Assembly (NCBI GenBank): GCA_021781255.1
Contig: JAJXXG010000672.1
Span: forward strand, 1 to 5,585
Length of the DNA: 5,585 nucleotides
Direction of reading: 5' to 3'
DNA from: Acidobacteriota bacterium
GTDB lineage: Bacteria; Acidobacteriota; Terriglobia; Terriglobales; Acidobacteriaceae
Part shown: positions 1-5,007 of the stretch, piece after piece
How positions within the stretch are numbered: the stretch's first letter is position 1
Layout: each line of letters starts with the position of its first letter
Program-made: the position numbers and the translations under genes
The notes under the pieces: generated by a model
What the model saw: only the letters and a program-made list of their open reading frames with translations
Database searches by the model: none
What the model was told of the DNA's origin: nothing

Positions 1-138
1 CGTCGCCGCTCCCACCATCGCCGCAGCAAGCGCTGCTCCCGTAGCCGCTGCTATCTGCGCTCCGGCCGCCAGTGCCTCCAGCGAAATGCGTGTTGGCTCA
101 CCGGATTTTGCTTCCAAAAACACAAGAACCGTGCTCAT
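1..138 (-). CDS. etfA: Electron transfer flavoprotein alpha subunit, N-terminal 46 residues (partial, cut by window edge)
   Basis: Only the first 46 codons are present; the gene continues beyond position 1. The product starts MSTVLVFLEAKSGEPTRISL, followed by an Ala-rich helix (EALAAGAQIAAATGAA). This is the usual opening of the ETF alpha Rossmann-like N-terminal domain: a beta strand, a short acidic turn, then the 'sLEaL.aA..la' helix. ETF alpha binds FAD in its C-terminal half (not visible here) and, with EtfB, shuttles electrons from flavin dehydrogenases to a membrane acceptor. The ATG at 138-136 shares ATGA with the etfB stop. A strong Shine-Dalgarno AGGAGGT (154-148, minus strand) lies 9 nt upstream inside etfB, which supports this start. 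Being third in the operon after etfB and the iron-sulfur oxidoreductase fits the assignment. The identity rests on a short stretch plus context, but the context is strong. Confidence 0.88.
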   Translation of the reverse strand, partial: MSTVLVFLEAKSGEPTRISLEALAAGAQIAAATGAALAAAMVGAAT

Positions 139-905
139 AGTACCCGTACCTCCTGCTGGAGTTTTTCCACCAGCGCTGCGGCTGCTTCGGCTGGAGTGCC
201 GGTCAGCATCTGTGTCGTCTTCTGTCGGCTTGGCAGCATCACCGAGTCCAGGCTCACGCATCGTGCCGCATCCACGCCGAGAGCATCGGCTTCGATCACG
301 CGCAGATCCTTGCTCCGGGCTTTCTTGATGCCCATCAGCGTCGCATAGCGCAGCCGTGTATTACCGCTTTGGATCGTCAGCAGCGCCGGCGTTGTCATCT
401 CAATGTGCTGGAACCATCCATCCTCCAGCTCCCGCAGCACACGAATGCCGACTTCGGTCTTTTCGATCTTCAGGATCAGGCTCGAATGCGGAATCCCAAG
501 CAACTCCGCGAGAATGACACCCGTCTGGCCCAATCCCAGATCGTCCGACTGCAACCCGGTCAAAATCAGATCGGCCTGCTCATCGGCAATCGCCGCTGCC
601 ATCAGGCGCGCCACGCCCAGCGCGTCATATTCGCCCAGCCTATCGCTTGCGATATGGATGCCGCGATCCGCGCCCTTGGCCAGCGCCTCGCGAATCGTCT
701 GGCCCACGCGCTCCGGCCCCGCGCTCAGCACCACCACCTCGCCGCCCTGCGCTTCTTTCAGCAACAGCGCCTCTTCCAGCGCGTATGCGTCCGACTCGTT
801 CATCCGAAACTCAATCTCATCGAGTGCAATCCACTTGCCCGCACTGTCAATCCGTATGCGAGCGTCGCGTTCGGGCACCTGCTTGATGGCAACGATTATC
901 TTCAT
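135..905 (-). CDS. etfB: Electron transfer flavoprotein beta subunit
   Basis: A complete 256-residue protein, the normal size for ETF beta. It opens with MKIIVAIKQVPE and has the family's N-E-S-D-A-Y-A-L-E-E-A-L segment (residues 36-47). The nucleotide-binding region follows: TGLQSDDLGLGQTG (116-129), then LAELLGIP. Residues 158-198 correspond to the ETF beta signature, here RELEDG...NTRLRYATLMGIKKARSK. Leu190 sits where the partner-recognition loop of ETF beta begins (RYATL). With EtfA it forms a soluble heterodimer that accepts electrons from acyl-CoA and related dehydrogenases. I cannot tell from sequence whether this pair holds AMP plus one FAD or is of the two-FAD bifurcating type. The start ATG (905-903) overlaps the upstream TGA as ATGA, with a purine-rich GGGAAGAG just upstream. 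The stop TGA (137-135) overlaps the etfA start the same way, so the genes are probably translationally coupled. Confidence 0.95.
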   Translation of the reverse strand: MKIIVAIKQVPERDARIRIDSAGKWIALDEIEFRMNESDAYALEEALLLKEAQGGEVVVLSAGPERVGQTIREALAKGADRGIHIASDRLGEYDALGVARLMAAAIADEQADLILTGLQSDDLGLGQTGVILAELLGIPHSSLILKIEKTEVGIRVLRELEDGWFQHIEMTTPALLTIQSGNTRLRYATLMGIKKARSKDLRVIEADALGVDAARCVSLDSVMLPSRQKTTQMLTGTPAEAAAALVEKLQQEVRVL

Positions 906-2875
906 CTCTCTTCCCGTCTCTCTTCCTGCATGTTGAGTGATTCACTCTCTTTCATGTTTCTCGGCAAAGCCGCCGCCGCAATCTGCGCAATATCCAGTAG
1001 CTGCGGAACGCCTTCTCCGCGGCTGGCCAACGCGTCACGAAACATCGTGTTACAAAACGGGCACGCCGCTCCAATCGTAGTCGCACCCGTCGCCACGAGT
1101 TGCTCCATCCGCGTCTCGCTCACACGCGCGCCCTGTTCCTCGCCCAGAAACGCCAAACCGCCTCCAGCACCGCAACAGAAACTGCGCTCATGGCTACGCT
1201 CTGCCTCTACCAGTTCCCCATGGGCACGCACAATGGCGCGCGGCTCCTCGTACACGTTGCGATAGCGACCCAGATAACAAGGATCGTGGAAAACCGTCTG
1301 TCCAGTCTGGCTCGCCGCGTTCTTTGGCAGCTGCGCCTGGTGCCGCGCCAGAAACTCGCTATGGTGCTCAATCTCAGGCGGCGTTCCATACGCCTTCCAG
1401 TCTTCGCTGATCGTCCGCACACAATGCGGACAGATGGAGACAATCTTCTTCACCTTGTTCTGCGCCAAGGTCTCCAGATTTGCCTCTGCAAGCTGCTGAA
1501 AGACCAAATCGTTACCCAACCGCCGCGCTGGGTCGCCGGTGCACTTCTCGCGCCGCATCACGCCGTAACTCGTACCCAGATAACGCATCACTTCCACAAA
1601 GGACCGAATGATCTCGCGTCCTTTGGGGTCATAACCGCCCATGCAGCCAAGCCACAGGCAATACTCCTGCGAGCCATCAAACGATGGAAGCTCTTCGCGT
1701 GATATGAACTTTTCCCGCTCTGAATGCGCCATTCCCAGCGCGTTCCCACTCCTTTCGAGCGCCAGAAAAAGCTTCCCGCCATGCTCGTCTTCCCACTCGC
1801 CCGTATTCACCGCTCCGCGCCGCAATCCCACAATCACCGGCAGATGCTCAATCCCCACCGGACACTGGAACTCGCAGCTCCCGCAAGTCGTGCACTGGAA
1901 CGCTGCCTGCTGCGAATTCCAACGCCCCAGCAGCGGCTCCTCGCTCGCCGGGCCAAACTCGTTCAGATACCCCCGCAGCCCAAGAACAATCTCGCGCGGG
2001 TTCAGTTCCTTGCCCGTATTCGCCGCCGGGCAATGCTCCGTGCACCGTCCGCACTCCACGCACGAATACACCTGTAACGACGTCAACTGCGTCACATCCC
2101 TGCCCGTTACCAGGCCAAAGTCGTCATCATCCGCCAGCGGGGGAATCCGGCTGAAGCTGCCGCGCGACAGAAACACCGTTACCGGGCTGAGAATCAGGTG
2201 CAAATGCTTCGTATGCGGCACCAACGGCAAAAAGCTTAGCAAGGTCAGCGTATGCGCCCACCACAACAGCCGCGCTGCCAGACTTCCATCCGTGACGAAA
2301 AATGCTCCCAGATATGTCGTCATCAGCAGGAAAATCAGCCCGGCAATCACGCCCGATTCCCAGGAAACCGTCTGATCCTTGTGCGCCAGCCAAACCGGAC
2401 GCACCATAAATCGCCGCACAAACAGGCCGGCAATCGACACCGCACAAGCCAGAGCAAAAATCGCGGCGATCAGAAAATATAATTGGCCGAAAAATCCACT
2501 CGGATCCAGAAATCCGACTCCAAACCCCGTCGCCACATGATTCGCCGTGACCAGCGCAAACGCCAGAAAGCTCCAGAAGACAAAAGCGTGCGCCAGCCCT
2601 GGCAGTGGGCGCTCCCGAATCACCTTTGCCTGGCACAGCACCTCCCAGAAAAAGTCCCAGCAGCGCCGACCCAGCGGAAAGAGGCGAAAATCCGCGTCCT
2701 TTCGCGCTGCCAGAATGCGCCGCGCAATGACCCCGAATCGCCGCCAGAAAAGCCAGCCCGAAGCTGCAATCAGACTCGCCAACAGCAGCTTCTCCACCAG
2801 CGAAAAATGTACTGGCTCGGCCAGCGTCAGGCCAGGCAACCAGCAGGCAGCAAAGATCGGTGAAACAACCGGCAT
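902..2875 (-). CDS. Membrane-anchored (Fe-S)/CCG-domain oxidoreductase, probable ETF:(mena)quinone oxidoreductase (EMO/FadF-like)
   Basis: A 657-residue protein. The N-terminal 230 residues hold about five hydrophobic segments (27-44, 94-118, 130-153, 174-194, 201-220) with histidines suited to haem b binding (H96, H113, H208, then the HTKHLH cluster at 221-226). This resembles a NarI-like membrane domain. A double ferredoxin motif follows: C272-x2-C275-x2-C278-x3-C282-P and C328-x2-C331-x2-C334-x3-C338-P, expected to bind two [4Fe-4S] clusters. Two CCG (HdrD-type) domains end the protein: C406/C411, KCTGDPAR at C445 and CPHC 482-485; then C533, FCCGAGGG (C567, C568) and CPFC 605-608. Known EMO proteins with this architecture pass electrons from ETF to menaquinone, and the etfBA genes directly downstream support that role here. 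I prefer the start at 2875, behind GGGGAAGG (short 3-nt spacing). The in-frame ATG at 2965 would add 30 unlikely residues and has no Shine-Dalgarno sequence. The exact quinone and haem content are inferred. Confidence 0.9.
   Translation of the reverse strand: MPVVSPIFAACWLPGLTLAEPVHFSLVEKLLLASLIAASGWLFWRRFGVIARRILAARKDADFRLFPLGRRCWDFFWEVLCQAKVIRERPLPGLAHAFVFWSFLAFALVTANHVATGFGVGFLDPSGFFGQLYFLIAAIFALACAVSIAGLFVRRFMVRPVWLAHKDQTVSWESGVIAGLIFLLMTTYLGAFFVTDGSLAARLLWWAHTLTLLSFLPLVPHTKHLHLILSPVTVFLSRGSFSRIPPLADDDDFGLVTGRDVTQLTSLQVYSCVECGRCTEHCPAANTGKELNPREIVLGLRGYLNEFGPASEEPLLGRWNSQQAAFQCTTCGSCEFQCPVGIEHLPVIVGLRRGAVNTGEWEDEHGGKLFLALERSGNALGMAHSEREKFISREELPSFDGSQEYCLWLGCMGGYDPKGREIIRSFVEVMRYLGTSYGVMRREKCTGDPARRLGNDLVFQQLAEANLETLAQNKVKKIVSICPHCVRTISEDWKAYGTPPEIEHHSEFLARHQAQLPKNAASQTGQTVFHDPCYLGRYRNVYEEPRAIVRAHGELVEAERSHERSFCCGAGGGLAFLGEEQGARVSETRMEQLVATGATTIGAACPFCNTMFRDALASRGEGVPQLLDIAQIAAAALPRNMKESESLNMQEERREER
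905..926 (-). repeat. Direct repeat GGAAGAGAGA x2 at the end of the Fe-S gene and etfB start
   Basis: Read on the minus strand, the ten bases GGAAGAGAGA occur at 926-917 and again at 914-905, 12 bp apart. The second copy ends on the A of the etfB ATG. They encode the charged tail QEERREER of the upstream protein and also give two purine-rich Shine-Dalgarno-like tracts before etfB. This may help re-initiation at the ATGA junction, but it may be chance within a simple purine tract. Confidence 0.5.
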
Positions 2876-3030
2876 AAACCTTCCCCATGCCCTTCGATTG
2901 CAGAACAGTTCTACTCTATTGACCGCAAAGCAGAACCGGCAAGCACCCGGCAGCCATGCCAACATTCAGTTTTGACCATACTTTCAAACCATCGGTCGAC
3001 ATCGGATGCTTACAGTAAGAATCTAAACAC

Positions 3031-3048
3031 CTTAGACACTCCTTAGAC
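3031..3048. repeat. Direct repeat CTTAGAC x2, 11 bp apart
   Basis: CTTAGAC occurs at 3031-3037 and 3042-3048, repeating at 11 bp, about one helical turn. Related AAGAC steps follow at 3052-3056 and 3069-3073. The position upstream of the Fe-S/etf operon would suit a protein binding site on one face of the helix, but no regulator is identified and a chance origin is possible. Confidence 0.35.
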
Positions 3049-3160
3049 TTCAAGACTGGCTCTCGTCCAAGACAAGAGGAGCAAAAAGTTATCGGGGATG
3101 GAGATTCCGTTGATTCGCACCCCGAATCGACAATCTGTGCATTTGAAATGCGACAAATAT

Positions 3161-3173
3161 GGTTGCCGCAACC
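3161..3173. repeat. 13-bp palindrome GGTTGC-C-GCAACC
   Basis: A perfect inverted repeat with 6-bp arms and a single central base, in the middle of the divergent intergenic region. Its size and symmetry suit a dimeric repressor operator (the TTGCCGCAA core is of a LacI/GntR-like kind), but this is only a shape argument. The same arms, GGTTGC and GCAACC, recur further apart as the outer stem of the nadA leader hairpin (3347-3352 and 3377-3382). Confidence 0.35.
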
Positions 3174-3345
3174 GTTCACTCTGAATTCGCAACTGCTCCT
3201 TCCGGGCCAAAGGATATCCCCACCATGACGCATTCCATCCTCGCTATCTGAGACCAAAAGGATCATTTTGAAATCCACTCCATCGCGATCGATTTTTGCA
3301 TGCCGGAGGGATCAACTCTACATGTGAGTACAATGAAGTTATACA

Positions 3346-3383
3346 GGGTTGCTGCGTGTGCGAAAGAACGCGCCTTGCAACCC
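3346..3383 (+). promoter_or_regulatory. Leader hairpin directly upstream of the NAD+-I riboswitch
   Basis: The outer stem GGGTTGC (3346-3352) pairs with GCAACCC (3377-3383). After a 1x3 internal loop, an inner stem GCGTGT (3354-3359) pairs with ACGCGC (3368-3373, one G-U), closing an 8-nt loop GCGAAAGA. That gives 13 pairs ending five bases before riboswitch domain 1. There is no T-tract, so it is not an intrinsic terminator. It could be a 5' stabilising hairpin of the nadA transcript, an accessory element of the riboswitch, or chance. The outer-stem strand could also pair weakly (GTTGC 3348-3352) with GCAAC at 3393-3397 in the aptamer core. It is not part of the nadA motif as I remember it. 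Confidence 0.5.
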
Positions 3384-3388
3384 GGCAC

Positions 3389-3507
3389 GGCTGCAACATC
3401 CCCGCGGACTGGTCGGCGTTCTATGGTTTTGCCGAAGCGAGTTCGCTGCAGCCAGCAAGGCTTTCAACATCACCGTCTGCAAGGCAACTGCCACGCAGAC
3501 TGAAGGC
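3389..3507 (+). promoter_or_regulatory. NAD+-I riboswitch (nadA RNA motif), two tandem domains
   Basis: Domain 1 (3389-3453): P1 GGCTGC/GCAGCC (3389-3394/3448-3453), conserved AACATCCCC (3395-3403), P2 GCGGAC/GTTCGC (3404-3409/3441-3446), internal loop TGG (3410-3412) opposite AGCGA (3436-3440), P3 TCGGC/GCCGA (3413-3417/3431-3435), and single T3447 between P2 and P1. As I remember it, the Koribacter domain 1 whose structure is known has the same AACAnCCCC, UGG, AGCGA and lone U in the same places. Domain 2 (3460-3507): P1 GCTTTC/GAAGGC (3460-3465/3502-3507), AACATCACC (3466-3474), P2 GTCTGC/GCAGAC (3475-3480/3495-3500), P3 GGC/GCC with loop AACT, and single T3501. The linker is six bases. 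This class senses NAD+ through its ADP moiety, mainly in domain 1, and is found upstream of nadA in Acidobacteriota. The nadA start is 11 bases downstream, so repression of translation by NAD+ is expected. Confidence 0.93.
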
Positions 3508-3510
3508 GGA
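3502..3510 (+). promoter_or_regulatory. nadA Shine-Dalgarno region, embedded in riboswitch domain 2 P1
   Basis: GAAGGCGGA is the only plausible ribosome binding site for the ATG at 3519 (AAGG with the following GG, imperfect match). Its first six bases are the 3' strand of the P1 stem of domain 2, paired with GCTTTC at 3460-3465. Closing that stem would hide the site, which gives a direct expression platform acting on translation. No terminator hairpin with a T-tract lies between the aptamer and nadA. Confidence 0.7.
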
Positions 3511-3518
3511 ATGAGACG

Positions 3519-4679
3519 ATGAGCACAACAGCATTGCCCGAACCCGGGCTGATAACGACTGCGCAATGCAGCCTGAACGAGCACAATCTGGACGATTATC
3601 TGGCAATGCCAGATCACTCGGCGGATGCCCGGATTCGCGCTGCGCGGAAGCAACTGGGGCAACGAGTGATGATTCTGGGGCATCACTACCAGCGCGATGA
3701 AGTCATTGCCTTTGCAGACGCGACCGGCGATAGCTACAAACTGGCGCAGGCTGCCACGCGCACAGATGCCGAATTTATCGTCTTCTGTGGGGTTCATTTC
3801 ATGGCGGAAAGCGCGGACGTGCTTGCTCGACGCGACGATCAGGGGAATGCGCTGCAACAAGTGATTTTGCCTGATCTGAATGCCGGCTGCTCGATGGCGG
3901 ACATGGCGGAGATTTCTCAGGTAGAGGCATGTTGGGAGCAACTGGAGCGCGTCGGAGCCACCCAGGGTCTGATTCCACTGACGTATATGAATTCAACTGC
4001 GGCGATCAAGGCGTTTTGTGGCGAACGCGGAGGAATGGTGTGCACATCGTCGAACGCTCGCCAAGCATTCGATTGGGCTTTCGCGCGTGGTGAACGCATC
4101 CTTTTCCTGCCAGATCAGCATCTGGGCCGCAACACGGGTTTTGCTATGGGCTTTGAACGGGAGGAGATGGCGATCTGGGATCCGTGGATGCCACAAGGTG
4201 GGCTTTCGATTTCCGCTCTGCAACAGGCGCGAATTCTGCTGTGGAAGGGCCATTGCTCCGTGCATCAGCGATTCCTGCCCGGGCACGTGGACACAATGCG
4301 TGAGCGGTACCCTGCGATTCGGGTGATCGTGCATCCGGAGTGTCGCTGGGAAGTCTGCCAGAAGGCAGATGCAGTGGGTTCGACCGAGCAGTTAATCCGG
4401 ATAGTGGAGGAAGCTGAGTCGGGAACGACCTTCGCTGTGGGCACAGAGATTCATCTGGTGAATCGGCTGGCGCGCCGGTTTGCGCCGCTGGGCAAGCGGG
4501 TGATGACGCTGGACGAAACCGGCTGTCTCTGCACAACAATGTATCGAATCAGTCCACAGCATCTGGCGTGGGCACTGGAAAATCTGGCAGCCGGACAGGT
4601 CGTGAACAGAATCACAGTTTCACCAACCGTTCGTAAATGGGCGCATGTCGCCCTGGACCGTATGCTGGAGGTTCGATAA
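3519..4679 (+). CDS. nadA: Quinolinate synthase NadA
   Basis: A 386-residue protein of the longer, Bacillus-like NadA form. It condenses iminoaspartate with dihydroxyacetone phosphate to quinolinate in de novo NAD synthesis, using an oxygen-sensitive [4Fe-4S] cluster in the cytosol. Visible motifs in order: GHHYQRDEV (54-62), TGDSYKLA (69-76), FCGVHFMAESADVL (89-102), NAGCSMAD (121-128), YMNSTAAIKAFCGERGG (156-172), CTSSNA (175-180), LPDQHLGRNT (197-206), KGHCSVHQRF (243-252), HPEC (272-275) and DETGCLCTTMYRI (332-344). By spacing against the Bacillus enzyme, the cluster ligands should be C124, C246 and C338; the three Cys occupy the three-domain arrangement expected. The first 35 or so residues are variable. 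The start follows the riboswitch and its Shine-Dalgarno region; an ATG at 3511 is in another frame and stops after three codons. No nadB or nadC is adjacent in this window. Confidence 0.98.
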   Translation: MSTTALPEPGLITTAQCSLNEHNLDDYLAMPDHSADARIRAARKQLGQRVMILGHHYQRDEVIAFADATGDSYKLAQAATRTDAEFIVFCGVHFMAESADVLARRDDQGNALQQVILPDLNAGCSMADMAEISQVEACWEQLERVGATQGLIPLTYMNSTAAIKAFCGERGGMVCTSSNARQAFDWAFARGERILFLPDQHLGRNTGFAMGFEREEMAIWDPWMPQGGLSISALQQARILLWKGHCSVHQRFLPGHVDTMRERYPAIRVIVHPECRWEVCQKADAVGSTEQLIRIVEEAESGTTFAVGTEIHLVNRLARRFAPLGKRVMTLDETGCLCTTMYRISPQHLAWALENLAAGQVVNRITVSPTVRKWAHVALDRMLEVR

Positions 4680-4682
4680 TCC

Positions 4683-4859
4683 ATGTGCAATCCTCTCCAA
4701 CAGAATCAGCCCAACGAAGACACCGACAACGAACTCCAGCCCCCACCCAGGCTGAGCGCGCGAGCTAGCGGGCCGGGCGCTGCGGCATTGAGTGCTGAAG
4801 AAGTGGAGGAAGCCGAGCGCGAAGCAGAAGAGTGGACGCGAAGGGTAAATCGCTGCTGA
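4683..4859 (+). CDS. Small hypothetical protein, 58 residues, tightly linked to nadA
   Basis: I do not recognise this protein. The frame begins three bases after the nadA stop and is preceded by GGAGG (4667-4671), 11 nt upstream inside the last nadA codons, a better Shine-Dalgarno sequence than that of nadA itself. The N-terminal half is polar and Pro/Gln/Asn-rich (MCNPLQQNQ...LQPPPRLS). The C-terminal third is a highly charged, probably helical stretch (SAEEVEEAEREAEEW, residues 37-51) ending TRRVNRC. Cysteines are at residue 2 and the last residue. There is no signal peptide or membrane segment. Spacing suggests co-transcription and translational coupling with nadA, so it could also answer to the NAD+ riboswitch. 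The alternative is a chance frame in spacer DNA: it is short, and its third-position GC bias is only moderate by hand count. Confidence 0.5.
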   Translation: MCNPLQQNQPNEDTDNELQPPPRLSARASGPGAAALSAEEVEEAEREAEEWTRRVNRC

Positions 4860-4911
4860 ATTCGCGTGCCACTTCCACTGAAAAGTGCGCTGTCTGATAC
4901 CATAAATGCGA

Positions 4912-4940
4912 TTGCTACTTCTGATTCCGCGCGCTGTAAA
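4912..4940 (+). promoter_or_regulatory. Candidate sigma-70-type promoter for the aldolase gene
   Basis: TTGCTA (4912-4917), a 17-bp spacer and TGTAAA (4935-4940) match the -35/-10 consensus at four of six positions each. Transcription would start near 4947, about 60 bases before the aldolase ATG. This is a weak match in the only sizeable gap before the gene. Readthrough from nadA is an alternative, since no terminator is evident in the gap. Confidence 0.28.
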
Positions 4941-5007
4941 TCTGCGCACCTAGACGGCTTTTCAGTACTTTGGGATTCAGAAACGCATATAAGAAGGAGA
5001 TAAAACG

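Larger units (their letters stand above)
2876..3345. other. Divergent intergenic region without a recognisable gene
   Basis: About 470 bp between the start of the Fe-S/etf operon (leftward) and the structured leader of nadA (rightward). It must contain promoters for both units, but I found no convincing -35/-10 pair on either strand. TACAAT at 3329-3334 is a fair -10 for nadA, which would put transcription start near 3341, just before the leader hairpin. However, no matching -35 lies 16-18 bp upstream. The stretch contains the small repeats and palindrome listed separately. The longest reading frame, on the minus strand (3278-2916, GTG start), is Cys-rich, resembles nothing I know and has no clear ribosome binding site, so I leave it out. 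Confidence 0.6.

Noticed and set aside
369..1265. Long plus-strand reading frame (298 codons) opposite etfB and the end of the Fe-S gene
   Set aside because: It lies wholly antisense to two clearly identified genes, its product looks like nothing, and its composition (Arg/Gln/Ala/Leu) is typical of a shadow frame.
2876..2965. 30-residue N-terminal extension of the Fe-S oxidoreductase from the ATG at 2965
   Set aside because: There is no Shine-Dalgarno sequence before 2965 and the extension is not membrane-domain-like; the ATG at 2875 follows GGGGAAGG.
3255..3270. Inverted repeat CAAAA-N6-TTTTG
   Set aside because: Five A/T-rich pairs are expected by chance in a region of this size, and nothing nearby adds support.
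2916..3278. Minus-strand 120-codon frame in the divergent intergenic region
   Set aside because: GTG start without a clear ribosome binding site and no recognisable domain. The Cys-rich content alone is not enough to call a gene.
3296..3514. Plus-strand frames of 67-72 codons upstream of nadA
   Set aside because: They run through the leader hairpin and both riboswitch domains, which explain this sequence better as structured RNA.
3339..3941. Minus-strand 200-codon frame over the riboswitch and the start of nadA
   Set aside because: Antisense to nadA and its leader, with no recognisable protein features.
4864..4890. Hairpin-like CACTT...AAGTG with a flanking GCG/CGC after the small ORF
   Set aside because: Only five continuous pairs, then a bulge, and no T-tract follows, so it is not supported as a terminator.
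4620..4949. Minus-strand 109-codon frame opposite the small ORF
   Set aside because: No ribosome binding site or known motif; the plus-strand small frame has better start signals.
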